64,000 nt of DNA, taken from Pseudorhodoferax sp032153935 (GTDB lineage: Bacteria > Pseudomonadota > Gammaproteobacteria > Burkholderiales > Burkholderiaceae_C). Location: NCBI RefSeq assembly GCF_964253035.1, contig NZ_CAXUQL020000001.1:1-64000 (forward strand), given 5' to 3'. Below are positions 28,754 through 36,984 of this stretch, one piece after another (within the stretch, counting starts at the first letter, position 1; each line of letters starts with the position of its first letter). Below the pieces are notes generated by a model. That model did no database searches, was not told where the DNA came from, and was given only the letters and a program-made list of their open reading frames with translations. Position numbers and translations under genes: made by a program.

Positions 28754-28860
28754 GAAAGACTCCAAAAAAAGCGGCAAAACGCCGATCACAACGCCAGCAC
28801 CGCGCTGGCCGCCCTGACCGGTGGCGGCGAGAAAGTCTTTGATCTGAAAGACTTTTTCTC
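28754..28860 (-). promoter_or_regulatory. Flagellin leader with two exclusive RNA pairings
   Basis: In the fliC mRNA sense, AAAGTCTTT (28855-28847) and AAAGACTTT (28840-28832) form a perfect 9-bp hairpin with a 6-base loop, extended by GAGA/TCTC on the outside. The heptamer AGTCTTT recurs between the Shine-Dalgarno GGAG (28763-28760) and the ATG (28761-28755) and can pair with AAAGACT of the right arm instead. A second small hairpin CGGC/GCCG (28772-28784) lies just before the ribosome site. The pairings are read directly; a role in translation control is inference. Confidence 0.5.
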
Positions 28861-28905
28861 TGCCACTTTGCCGGCCAACAAGTCCTTTCGGACCCATTGC
28901 TCAGG

Positions 28906-28932
28906 TTTTCGGACCGCTCGTAGAAAACTTGA
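28906..28932 (-). promoter_or_regulatory. Sigma28 (FliA) promoter of the minus-strand flagellin gene
   Basis: Minus-strand TCAAGTTT, 11 bases, TCCGAAAA. The FliA consensus is TAAAGTTT, 11 bases, GCCGATAA, so the match is seven of eight and six of eight with exact spacing. It is about 150 bp upstream of the fliC ATG. Confidence 0.75.
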
Positions 28933-28949
28933 GGGCCTGTTACGCCCTG

Positions 28950-29015
28950 AGGGCAGAAATAGCGCAACTTTCGAACGCTTTTCAAGCGTATGCGCGGGCC
29001 CCAGATCTCCAGAAT
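28950..29015 (+). promoter_or_regulatory. FlhDC-box-like site and promoter of the plus-strand flagellin gene
   Basis: AGGGCAGAAATAGCG (28950-28964), 11 bases, CGCTTTTCAAGCGTA (28976-28990) fits the FlhD4C2 box: arms AAATAGCG and CGCTTTTC with the expected spacing and a GCGTA outer block. Nineteen bases later is CAGAAT in the context GATCTCCAGAAT, which parallels GATCTCAGAAT at the fliF promoter. No FliA-type promoter was found for this flagellin. The 355-bp region between the two flagellin genes also holds the fliC leader and promoter and otherwise no gene. Confidence 0.55.
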
Positions 29016-29108
29016 TCCCAGCACGCCCAGGAACGTGGGCGCCGACGGGTCGCCACCTTGGCGATCCGCACCGGTCCCACCACCTCGGACAAGCAGGAGT
29101 ACCCGTCA

Positions 29109-30335
29109 ATGGCCTCGACGATCAACACCAATTCCATCTCGCTCAACGCCCAGCGCAATCTCAGCGCCTCACAGGGGTCGCTGGCGACTTCCATGCAACG
29201 CCTTTCGTCCGGCCTGCGTGTGAACAGTGCCAAGGACGACGCCGCTGGCCTGGCGATCGCCGAGCGCATGAACACGCAGGTGCGCGGCCAGACCGTGGCG
29301 GCACGCAATTCCAACGACGGCATCTCGCTGGGCCAGACAGCGGAAGGCGCGCTGGGCAAGGTCGGCGACATGCTGCAGCGCATGCGCGAACTGGCAGTGC
29401 AAGCCTCCAATGCCACCAACAGCCCGGCCGACCGCGCCGCGCTGCAGGCCGAGGTGGCCCAGTTGCGCGACGAAGTGGACCGCGTGGCCAAGCAGACCAG
29501 CTTCAACGGCACCAAAATCCTGGACGGCAGCTTCTCGGGCGCCGTGTTCCAGGTCGGCTCCAACTCGGGCGACAACATCACGGTCGGAGCGCTGGTCGAC
29601 ACCCGTGCAACGCAGCTCTCCGACATCGCCTACGCCTACGACCACAGCACCGGCATCCTGGGCACCAACGTCAGTGACATCGCGGCCATCACCGACCCCT
29701 CGGCCCTGACCATCAACGACGGCAGCACGACCTGGGGCCTGGGCGCCGTGGCCGCAGCCAGTTCAGGCACCGAGCGGCTGGGCCAGATGGTGGAAGCCAT
29801 CAACCGCAAGACGGCCGACACCGGCGTCACGGCCTACCTGACGCGCAACACCAATGGCGACTTCACCATCGACATCCTGTCGGCCAAGACGGACACCGAC
29901 GGCAACGCCGTCACGCTGACCCTGACGGGTTTCAACAACAACAACTTCGGCTACACCCCGACCACGGTCGGCGCGGCCGGCACGGTGGTGAACGCCACGG
30001 ACACCACCACGGACGCCATCGGCATCGACACACTGTCGGTGGCCACGCAGGCCGGCGCCTGGGTGGCCCTCAAGAAGATCGACAGCGCCATCGACCAGGT
30101 CAACAACGCGCGCGCCGACCTCGGTGCACTGCAAAGCCGCTTCGAAAATTCGGTGGCCAACATCGAGATCCAGATCGAGAACCTGGCCGCCGCGCGCGGA
30201 CGCATCGTGGACGCCGACTTCGCGGCCGAAACCGCCAACCTCTCGCGCACGCAGATCCTGCAGCAGGCCGGCACCGCCATGGTGGCCCAGGCCAACCAGC
30301 TGCCGCAGCAGGTGCTGCAGCTGCTGCAGCAGTAA
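29109..30335 (+). CDS. fliC: Flagellin (second copy)
   Basis: 408-residue flagellin closely similar to the first copy over both conserved ends and much of the centre, so the pair arose by duplication; the divergent head-to-head arrangement means an inverted duplication. N-terminus NTNSISLNAQRNLSASQ, C-terminus ending QLPQQVLQLLQQ. The Thr/Ser/Asn-rich centre differs between the two copies. CAGGAG lies nine bases before the ATG at 29109; the upstream extension of the frame covers regulatory DNA. It is followed by a perfect terminator. Its upstream control differs from that of the first copy. Confidence 0.96.
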   Translation: MASTINTNSISLNAQRNLSASQGSLATSMQRLSSGLRVNSAKDDAAGLAIAERMNTQVRGQTVAARNSNDGISLGQTAEGALGKVGDMLQRMRELAVQASNATNSPADRAALQAEVAQLRDEVDRVAKQTSFNGTKILDGSFSGAVFQVGSNSGDNITVGALVDTRATQLSDIAYAYDHSTGILGTNVSDIAAITDPSALTINDGSTTWGLGAVAAASSGTERLGQMVEAINRKTADTGVTAYLTRNTNGDFTIDILSAKTDTDGNAVTLTLTGFNNNNFGYTPTTVGAAGTVVNATDTTTDAIGIDTLSVATQAGAWVALKKIDSAIDQVNNARADLGALQSRFENSVANIEIQIENLAAARGRIVDADFAAETANLSRTQILQQAGTAMVAQANQLPQQVLQLLQQ

Positions 30336-30357
30336 GCCAGGCGCCGCACGGCAGCCC

Positions 30358-30382
30358 ACAAGGCCCTGCGGGGCCTTGTTGC
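30358..30382 (+). terminator. Rho-independent terminator after the second flagellin gene
   Basis: Perfect 9-bp stem ACAAGGCCC / GGGCCTTGT (30358-30379) with loop TGCG, followed by a short T run, 22 bases after the flagellin stop codon. Confidence 0.8.
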
Positions 30383-30422
30383 ATGGGGGCGCCGCCGGGG
30401 CTGCAACAATGCGGCCGGCGGC

Positions 30423-31535
30423 ATGCAACCCTATCGCGTCCTGGTCATTGGAGGTTATGGCTTCTTCGGCCGGCGCCTCGTGGAACGGCTGGCCCGGCAA
30501 AGCGGCCTGGCCGTCACCGTTGCCGGCCGTTCCGCGCAGCGCGGCCGGGTTCTGGCGGACGCCCTGCAGCCGCGTTCCCGGGCCCGCCCGGCGGCGGCGG
30601 CACTCGACATCGATGCGCCAGGCCTGGCCGACGCGCTGCGCCGGCTGGCGCCCGATGCCGTCGTCCACACCGGCGGGCCCTTCCAGGGCCAGGACTACCG
30701 CGTCGCGCGGGCCTGCATCGCCATCGGCGTGCACTACATCGACCTCGCCGATGGACGCGACTTCGTGGCGGGAATCACCGCGCTGGACGCGGCCGCGCGC
30801 CATGCCGGACTTGCCGTCCTGAGCGGCGCCAGCTCCGTGCCGGCGCTGTCCGGCGCCGCGGCCGACGAGTTGGCCCATGGCCTGGCCACGCTGCAGTAGA
30901 TCGACATCGGCATCAGCCCCGGCAACCGTACCGAGCGCGACCTGTCCACCGTGCGCGCCATCCTGGGCTACTGCGGCCAGCGGCTGCCGGGCGGCGCGGC
31001 GCCCCGCTTCGGCTGGGTCGGCAGTTGGGAGCACGCCTATCCGGCACCGGTGGGCCGCCGGTTCCTGTCCCCCTGCGACGTGCCGGACCTGGTGCTGCGG
31101 CCCCCGCGCTTCGCGGGATAACCGGGCGTGCGCTTCGGCGCCGGCCTGGAACTGCGGTGGCTGCACCGCGGCATGAACGCACTGGCATGGGCGGTGCGCA
31201 GAGGCTGGATCGCCGACCTGGCCGTGCACGCCGGCCTGCTCAAGCACCTGGCTGACGGGTTCCGCCACCAGGGATCGGATGCGGGCGCCATGCACGTCAG
31301 CGTCACCGGCGTGCCCAAGGACGGCGGCCCGCCCACACGGCACTGGCAACTGCTGGCCACCGCGGGGGACGGCCCCTACGTGCCAACGCTGGCGGCCGCC
31401 GCACTGGTCCGCCAACTGCAGGGCGGGCTCCTGCCGTTCGTGGGCGCCGCGCCTTGCGTGGGGGTGCTGACGCTCGACGCCTTCGCGCAGGAATGCGCCG
31501 GCCTGCAGATCCGGATGGAGCAGCTTGCGCCATGA
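30423..31535 (+). pseudogene. Saccharopine dehydrogenase-family NAD(P)-binding protein, two in-frame stops
   Basis: A single frame of 370 codons interrupted by TAG at 30897-30899 and TAA at 31119-31121, with coding-like sequence on both sides in the same frame. Part one (158 codons) has the Rossmann start VLVIGGYGFFGRRLVERLA and VVHTGGPFQGQDY; the middle part has IDIGISPGNRTERDL; the last part (from about 31128) has RFGAGLELRWL and VSVTGVPKDGGP, all typical of the saccharopine dehydrogenase-like family that co-occurs with DUF4166. The second stop probably replaces a Tyr codon (context FAG-stop-PGV). Its 3' end overlaps the DUF4166 gene (ATGA). Either a recent pseudogene or two sequence errors; no frameshift is seen. 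Confidence 0.75.
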
Positions 31536-32071
31536 ACGGCGACGCGGTGTTCGAACAGGTGATGGGCGCGCAGTTCGGCAGGCTGCCGTCGGCCGTGCAG
31601 CGCTTCCACCGCCTGCGCGGCCGGCATGTGCTGCAGGGCCAGGTCCGGACCGGCGCACCGGCTTCGGCGCCGGCGCGCTGGCTGGGCCGCCTACTCGGCA
31701 CGCCGCTGCACGCCGACGACGGCCCCATCCGCTTCGAACTCGATGCCGCAGCAGCACAGGAAACCTGGATCCGGCACTTTCCCGGGCGCACGATGCGTTC
31801 CACACTCCGGCCGGCCGGGGAAGTGCTGGTGGAGCGGCTCGGTCCGGCCCGCCTCGGCTTTCGCCTGGCAGCCCTGGATGGCATGCTGGCCATGCAGCTC
31901 ACGCACATGCGCTTCTTCGGCCTGCCTTGCCCGCGCTGGCTGCTGCCGCGCGTGACCGCGCAGGAACACGGCGACGGCGACACCCTGCATTTCAGGATTT
32001 GCGCCGCACTGCCCTGGCTGGGCGTCGTCGCCGAGTACCAAGGCCATCTCAGTCTGGAGAGACTCCCATGA
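31532..32071 (+). CDS. DUF4166-like protein
   Basis: 179-residue protein of unknown function resembling the DUF4166 family, which is often encoded next to, or fused with, saccharopine dehydrogenase-like proteins, as here. Visible features: FGRLPSAVQRFHRLRG near the N-terminus, WIRHFPGRTMRSTL and LTHMRFFGLPCPRWLLPRV. No signal peptide or membrane segment. Its ATG overlaps the stop of the upstream frame and its TGA overlaps the ATG of the next gene (both ATGA), so the three form one coupled unit. The family name is given from motif memory and should be treated as probable. Confidence 0.7.
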   Translation: MNGDAVFEQVMGAQFGRLPSAVQRFHRLRGRHVLQGQVRTGAPASAPARWLGRLLGTPLHADDGPIRFELDAAAAQETWIRHFPGRTMRSTLRPAGEVLVERLGPARLGFRLAALDGMLAMQLTHMRFFGLPCPRWLLPRVTAQEHGDGDTLHFRICAALPWLGVVAEYQGHLSLERLP

Positions 32072-32457
32072 TCGTCGTGTTCGACGCCGAGTGCCTGCTG
32101 TGCAACCGCCAGGTGCAGTTCCTGCTGCGCCACGACCGGCAGGCGCTGTGCCGCTTCGCCGCCATCCAGGGCGTGACCTGGCAGCGGCTGCTGGCGCAGC
32201 ACGGACTGCAGGTCGACCGGTGGCAGACCCTGCTGGTGGTCGACGGACCGCGCGCCTGGCAGCACACGGCCGCCATCCTGCAGGTGCTGCATGCGCTGGG
32301 CTGGCCCTGGCGGCTGGCCTGGGCCGCCTGGCTGGTGCCGGCGCCGCTGCGCGATGCGGCCTACCGCTGGATGACACGCAACCGGCTGCGCTTCCTCGGC
32401 CGCGCACCCAGCTGCCTGGTGCCGACACCGGAGATCGCGGCGCGCTTCCTTGATTGA
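32068..32457 (+). CDS. DCC family thiol-disulfide oxidoreductase-like protein (DUF393)
   Basis: 129-residue protein with the DCC signature near the N-terminus: VVFDAECLLCNRQVQFLLRHD, i.e. Asp and a Cys-x-x-Cys pair. Members are thought to have a thioredoxin-like fold; the biochemical role is not established. A hydrophobic Trp-rich stretch (about 70-95) could be membrane-associated. Last gene of the three-gene unit; it ends two bases before the convergent cmcI-like gene. Confidence 0.8.
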   Translation: MIVVFDAECLLCNRQVQFLLRHDRQALCRFAAIQGVTWQRLLAQHGLQVDRWQTLLVVDGPRAWQHTAAILQVLHALGWPWRLAWAAWLVPAPLRDAAYRWMTRNRLRFLGRAPSCLVPTPEIAARFLD

Positions 32458-32459
32458 GT

Positions 32460-33242
32460 TCAGCCGCCGCTGCGCCGCAGGAAGCCCTCCGGCGCCACCG
32501 TCACCATGAGCTGGCGTTCCATGTCGCGGTCGACCTGGAACTCCGGGTGCGCGGGCAGCCACTGGCGCACCGCCGTCTTCGGGTTGTCGCCCACGTCCCA
32601 GGGGCGGTCCGGGAAGAACTTGGCCGGCATGTCGTCCACGAAGGTGTCGAACACCACGCAGTAGCTGCCGGGCGTGACCAGGCCGGCATAGGCCTCGAGT
32701 TCGGCCAGCACGTGGGCATGGGTGTGCATGGAGTCCAGGAACACCATGACGTTGCCATAGCCCTGCGCGGCCGCGCGCACCTGCTCCACGGTCTCCTCGG
32801 CGACCGAGGAACCCTGGAACATCTTGATGCGGCTGGCCATGGGGTGGGCCTCGATGGCGGCGCGGTTGTGGGCGCGGATGTCGATGTCCACGCCGATCAC
32901 CTTGCGCGCCGAGCGGCGCGGGTCCATCGTGGTGCCGGCCTCGATCGCGTCGCTCATGTCCAGCAGGGCCAACAGCGAGGCCGACAGGATCAGCGAGCCG
33001 CCGTGCGCGATGCCGGTCTCGATGATGAGGTCGGGCCGCACGCGCCAGACCAGCTCCTGGATGCCCACCATGTCCTGCGGGTACTGGATGATGGGCCGGC
33101 CCATCCAGTCGTGGTTGTAGACATACTTCTTGGCCATGGACTGCTGCAGCCACTGGCGCGACAGGGCCTGAAATTCGGCGTCCTGGCCGTAGGCGGCCAG
33201 GCGCTCGCGGCGCTCAAGGGCGAATTGCTGTTCGGGGGTCAT
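32460..33242 (-). CDS. CmcI/rhamnosyl O-methyltransferase-family protein
   Basis: 260-residue SAM-dependent methyltransferase of the family that groups cephalosporin hydroxylase CmcI with rhamnosyl O-methyltransferases. Motifs: NHDWMGRPIIQYPQDM, the SAM site LIIETGIAHGGSLILSA, VIGVDIDIRAHNR, and VMVFLDSMHTHAHV with metal-binding Asp/His candidates. Last gene of the glycan island, overlapping the epimerase gene by four bases. In this setting, O-methylation of the deoxysugar made by the preceding genes is the simplest role (inference). Confidence 0.8.
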   Translation of the reverse strand: MTPEQQFALERRERLAAYGQDAEFQALSRQWLQQSMAKKYVYNHDWMGRPIIQYPQDMVGIQELVWRVRPDLIIETGIAHGGSLILSASLLALLDMSDAIEAGTTMDPRRSARKVIGVDIDIRAHNRAAIEAHPMASRIKMFQGSSVAEETVEQVRAAAQGYGNVMVFLDSMHTHAHVLAELEAYAGLVTPGSYCVVFDTFVDDMPAKFFPDRPWDVGDNPKTAVRQWLPAHPEFQVDRDMERQLMVTVAPEGFLRRSGG

Positions 33243-34141
33243 GTGGGCTCCTTGGAAAGTTGAGTCTGGACCAGCGCGGCCAGGCCTTGTTCGAGGGTCA
33301 GGGTCGGGCGCCAGCCGGTGGCGCGCAGGCGCGTGGTGTCGCCCACCAGCAGCGGCGGGTCGCCCGGACGGGCCGAGGCCAGCGCCAGCACGGGCGCCGG
33401 ATCAGCGCCGCACAGCCGCGCGAGTTCGCGCACCACGTGGTCCATGGCCACGGGCTGGCCCGAGCAGATATTGAAGCGGCCGTTGGCGCCCTGCGCGAGC
33501 AGGTGCACGAAGGCCGCGGCCGCATCGGCCACGGGCAGCATGCCGCGGAAGGCGCCGGTGTTCACGCCGAAGGGCGCGGCGCGGCCGCGGAACACCCCGA
33601 CCAGCGAGGGCAGCACGCGTCGCGGCGCTTCGCCCGGGCCGAAGGGCCAGAACACATGGCACCAGGCCAGCGTCATGCCCTGGGCCGGGCCCGGCATCTG
33701 CACCAGGGCCTGGGCCAGCCGGCGCGTGGCGTCCTTGGCGGCGCCGTACAGACCCTGGGGCGCCAGCGGCGTGCCGTCTTCGCGCAGGTAGCCGCAGGCC
33801 CAGTCGTATTCGGCGCAGGTGCCGGCCAGCGCCGCATGGCGGCCACCGGCCTCGGCAAAGGCCTGCAGCAGGCGCAGCGTGGCGTCGAGCCAGCGCAGGT
33901 TCAGCGGCGAATTCCAGTACAGGCCGTGCTCGGCGTACCAGGCCAGGTGCAGCAGGTGGGTGGCGCCCAGGCCCTGCAGCACGGGGCGCAGATCCGGCGT
34001 CTCCAGCAGGTCGCAGGCGACCGATTCCACGCCCGGCACCGGACCGCGTCCCAGCACCGCGGTGGCGATGCCGCGCGCGCGCAGGCTGGCCAGCACATGG
34101 CGGCCCAGGTAGCCGCTGGCGCCGGTCAGCAACACCTTCAT
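33239..34141 (-). CDS. NAD-dependent epimerase/dehydratase or 4-ketoreductase
   Basis: 300-residue short-chain dehydrogenase-type sugar nucleotide enzyme. Nucleotide-binding GASGYLGRHV at the N-terminus, HLAWYAEHGLYW, CAEYDW in the Ser/Thr position region, and the catalytic Tyr-x-x-x-Lys in LYGAAKDATRRLA. The order within the island (after the 3,5-epimerase and C-methyltransferase) suits a 4-ketoreductase that completes the sugar. Start ATG overlaps the methyltransferase stop (ATGA). Confidence 0.82.
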   Translation of the reverse strand: MKVLLTGASGYLGRHVLASLRARGIATAVLGRGPVPGVESVACDLLETPDLRPVLQGLGATHLLHLAWYAEHGLYWNSPLNLRWLDATLRLLQAFAEAGGRHAALAGTCAEYDWACGYLREDGTPLAPQGLYGAAKDATRRLAQALVQMPGPAQGMTLAWCHVFWPFGPGEAPRRVLPSLVGVFRGRAAPFGVNTGAFRGMLPVADAAAAFVHLLAQGANGRFNICSGQPVAMDHVVRELARLCGADPAPVLALASARPGDPPLLVGDTTRLRATGWRPTLTLEQGLAALVQTQLSKEPT

Positions 34142-35367
34142 GCGAGCAGCTCCAGCCGCGGCACGGCGATCGCGAAGCGGCCGCCCCAGTCGCGCACATA
34201 GGCGAGCTGCTGCACCACCTCGTTGCGCAGGTTCCAGGGCAGGATCAGCACCACGTCGGGCCGGTCTTCGCGCAGCCGCGCCTCGTCGACGATGGGGATA
34301 CGGCTGCCCGGCAGGCACTTGCCCTGCTTGGCCGGGTTGCGGTCGACCACGTAGGCGACCTGGTGCGCGCGCACGCCCGCGAAGTTGAACAAGGTGTTGC
34401 CCTTGGCGGCCGCGCCGTAGGCGGCCACGCGCTTGCCGGCCGCCTGCTGCGCCGCCAGAAAGGCCTGCAGTTCGCCCGCGATGCGCGCCGGCTCCCGGCC
34501 GAAACGCGTGTAGAAGTCCGGGCCCAGCAGGCCGGCCGCGGCCTCTTCGTCGAGCAGCCGCGTGACGGCCGCGCTGCGTGGCTGGCCGCCGGTGTCGGCG
34601 CGCTGCGCGAACACGCGCAGGCTGCCGCCGTGGGTGGGCAGTTGCTCCACATCGAACACCGCCAGGCCGTTGGCCGCGAAGATGCGCTGCACGGTCGAGA
34701 GCGACAGGTAGGAGTAGTGCTCGTGGTAGGCCGTGTCGAACTGGCATTCCTGCACCATGCGCAAGAGGTGCGGGAACTCGAAGGTGGCCACGCCCTGAGG
34801 TTTCAGCAGCAGCGCGAAACCGGCCACGAAATCGTTGATGTCGGGCACGTGGGCCAGCACGTTGTTGGCGGCCGTGAGGTCGGCCTGGCGGCCGGCCGCG
34901 GCCAGCTCGCGCGCCAGCGCCACGCCGAAGAAGCGCTCGTCGATCTCCAGCCCCTTGGCGCGCGCGGCGGCCGCCGTGCTGGCCGTGGGCTCGATGCCAT
35001 AGCACGGGATGCCGGCCTGCTGCACGTACTGCAGCAGGTAGCCGTCGTTGGCGGCGACTTCGGTCACGCAGCTCGTGGCGCCAAGGCCGAAGCGTTCGCG
35101 CATGGCCTGCACATAGGTCTGGGCATGGGCCAGCCAGGAGGAGGAGAAAGAGCTGAAGTAGGCGTAGTCCTCGGTGAACAGCGCCTCGCGGCCGGCATGG
35201 TCCTCGGTCTGCACGAGCCAGCAGGATTCGCAGACCAGCACGCGCAGCGGGAACCAGGTCTCGGGCGCATTGAGTGCGGCGGCGTCCAGGTAGGCGTTGC
35301 TGGGCGGGGCGCTGCCCAGGTCCAGGAAGGGAAGGCGCACCTCGGCGGCGCAGTGGCGGCATTTCAC
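34138..35367 (-). CDS. Sugar C-methyltransferase (TylCIII/TcaB9-like)
   Basis: 409-residue SAM-dependent methyltransferase acting on NDP-4-keto-6-deoxysugars. An N-terminal zinc-binding part has two Cys pairs (CRHC at the start and CESC near residue 48); the SAM domain contains VTEVAANDGYLLQYV; the signature FDTAYHEHYSYLSL carries the proposed catalytic Tyr/His; the C-terminal domain has AYGAAAKGNTLFNF and PWNLRNEVVQQL. This layout is that of the 3-C-methyltransferases of branched sugars. GTG start at 35367 overlaps the rfbC-like stop (GTGA). Confidence 0.88.
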   Translation of the reverse strand: MKCRHCAAEVRLPFLDLGSAPPSNAYLDAAALNAPETWFPLRVLVCESCWLVQTEDHAGREALFTEDYAYFSSFSSSWLAHAQTYVQAMRERFGLGATSCVTEVAANDGYLLQYVQQAGIPCYGIEPTASTAAAARAKGLEIDERFFGVALARELAAAGRQADLTAANNVLAHVPDINDFVAGFALLLKPQGVATFEFPHLLRMVQECQFDTAYHEHYSYLSLSTVQRIFAANGLAVFDVEQLPTHGGSLRVFAQRADTGGQPRSAAVTRLLDEEAAAGLLGPDFYTRFGREPARIAGELQAFLAAQQAAGKRVAAYGAAAKGNTLFNFAGVRAHQVAYVVDRNPAKQGKCLPGSRIPIVDEARLREDRPDVVLILPWNLRNEVVQQLAYVRDWGGRFAIAVPRLELLA

Positions 35368-35924
35368 GGCGTCAATCCTTGAAAGTCATCGTCAAGTACA
35401 GCTTGTGCCCTGTCGCGCAGCGACAGCCCGCGCACGGGCAGCGGCCAGGCGATGGCCAGGCGTGGGTCCTCGGCATGCAGCCCGCCCTCGGCCTGCGGCG
35501 CATAGGGGGCCGAGTGCAGGTAGAGCATGGCCACCTCGCGGCCCAGCGCCTGGAAGCCGTGCGCGAAACCCGCCGGGATCAGCAGGGCACGGCCGTTGGC
35601 GGCCGACAGCCGCTCGGCGTGCCAGCGGCCGAAGGTGGGCGAGCCCGCGCGCAGGTCCACGGCCACGTCCCAGACCTCGCCGGCCAGGCAGCTCACGAGC
35701 TTGGCCTCGGCGTGCGGGGCGCGCTGGAAGTGCAGGCCGCGCACGGTGCCGCGCTCGGCCGTGAAGGTGTGGTTGATCTGGGCGATGGGGCCGGGCCAGC
35801 CGGCCGCGGCCAGTTCCTCGGCGCAGTAGATGCGCGCCAGGTAGCCGCGCGCGTCGCCGAGCAGGCGCCGGTCGATCCGGCACAGGCCGGCCAACGGGGT
35901 GGCGTGGATCTCAAACCGGCGCAC
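35364..35924 (-). CDS. rfbC: dTDP/CDP-4-keto-6-deoxysugar 3,5-epimerase (RmlC/RfbC family)
   Basis: 186-residue cupin enzyme. Family blocks: INHTFTAERGTVRGLHFQRAP with the catalytic His in GLHFQ, WDVAVDLRAGSPTFGRW, and IPAGFAHGFQAL. It converts the 4-keto-6-deoxy-D-sugar to the L form, or epimerises one position only. The start is a GTG at 35924, inside the end of the dehydratase gene (14-base overlap); no ATG fits. In this island the substrate is probably CDP-linked, unlike classical RmlC (inference). Confidence 0.88.
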   Translation of the reverse strand: MRRFEIHATPLAGLCRIDRRLLGDARGYLARIYCAEELAAAGWPGPIAQINHTFTAERGTVRGLHFQRAPHAEAKLVSCLAGEVWDVAVDLRAGSPTFGRWHAERLSAANGRALLIPAGFAHGFQALGREVAMLYLHSAPYAPQAEGGLHAEDPRLAIAWPLPVRGLSLRDRAQAVLDDDFQGLTP

Positions 35925-36984
35925 GGGTGTACTCCGCGATGTCGGCCAGGCACAGCGCGCGCGCGTCGGCACCCTCGGCCTGGGCCCGGTACCAGGCCAT
36001 GCAGCGCTGCACCGCGGTGGCCAGCGGCCAGCGCGGACGCACGTCCAGGGCCTGGCGTGCACGGCTCGCGTCCAGCGCGAGCAGGCCGGCCTCGTGCGGG
36101 CCTTCGCTGCCGTCGCCGTAGACCACCTCGCCGCGGCCGTAGGCGCTGCGCGCGAGTTCGACCACGGCGCGCACGGTGGCGGCCTCCTCGGCGGCCGGGC
36201 CGAAGTTGTAGGCGCCGGCCAGGGCCGGCGTGTCCCACAGGCGCTCGGCCAGCCGCAGGTAGGCGGCCAGCGGCTCCAGCACATGCTGCCAGGGGCGCAC
36301 GGCTTGCGGCCGGCGGATCTGCAGCGGCTGGCCGGCCGCAAAGGCGCGCACGGCGTCGGGCAGCAGCCGGTCCTCGGCCCAGTCGCCGCCGCCGATCACG
36401 TTGCCGGCACGCGCGCTGGCCACGGCCACGCCCTGCGCGGCCAGGAAGGCGTCGCGCCAGCTGGCCACGGCCAGCTCGGCCGCGGCCTTGCTCGCGCTGT
36501 AGGGGTCGTGGCCGCCCAGCGCATCGTCCTCGCGGTAGGGCCAGGCCCATTCGCGGTTGCGGTAGACCTTGTCGGTGGTCACGGCCACGGCCACGCGCAC
36601 GCTGCCCTGGCCACGCAGCGCGTCCAGCACATGGGCCGTTCCCATGGTGTTGGCGGCCCAGGTCTCCAGCGGCGTGCGGTAGCCGGGCCGCACCAGGGCC
36701 TGGGCCGCCAGGTGCAGCACGACCTCGGGCCGCGCGGCCTGCACCACGGTGCGCACGGCGGCCGCATCGCGGATGTCGACGACGCGGTGCGCGATGCCAT
36801 CCTGCACGCGCGCCAGGCCGAACAGGTGCGGCGCCGTCGCGGGGGCCAGCGCCAGGCCCCAGACTTCGGCGCCCAGCTGCTGCAGCCACAGCGCCAGCCA
36901 GCTGCCCTTGAAGCCGGTGTGGCCGGTCAGCAGCACGCGCCGGCCGGCCCAGAACGCAGGGCTGGGGTTCACCAGGTCTTCCAT
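35911..36984 (-). CDS. rfbG: CDP-glucose 4,6-dehydratase
   Basis: 357-residue NAD-dependent enzyme that turns CDP-glucose into CDP-4-keto-6-deoxyglucose. Nucleotide-binding LLTGHTGFKGSWLALWL, HLAAQALVRPGY, the catalytic TTDKVY and Tyr-x-x-x-Lys in DPYSASKAAAEL, and the substrate block RAGNVIGGGDWAEDRLLPD are typical of RfbG. Start ATG at 36984 lies 16 bases inside the end of rfbF. Together with rfbF it defines a CDP-sugar pathway. Confidence 0.93.
   Translation of the reverse strand: MEDLVNPSPAFWAGRRVLLTGHTGFKGSWLALWLQQLGAEVWGLALAPATAPHLFGLARVQDGIAHRVVDIRDAAAVRTVVQAARPEVVLHLAAQALVRPGYRTPLETWAANTMGTAHVLDALRGQGSVRVAVAVTTDKVYRNREWAWPYREDDALGGHDPYSASKAAAELAVASWRDAFLAAQGVAVASARAGNVIGGGDWAEDRLLPDAVRAFAAGQPLQIRRPQAVRPWQHVLEPLAAYLRLAERLWDTPALAGAYNFGPAAEEAATVRAVVELARSAYGRGEVVYGDGSEGPHEAGLLALDASRARQALDVRPRWPLATAVQRCMAWYRAQAEGADARALCLADIAEYTRAPV

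Noticed and set aside
28829..28860. Inverted repeat between the flagellin genes as an invertible phase-variation segment
   Set aside because: The arms are only 9-12 bp with a 6-base spacer, leaving no segment to invert, and no recombinase gene is nearby.
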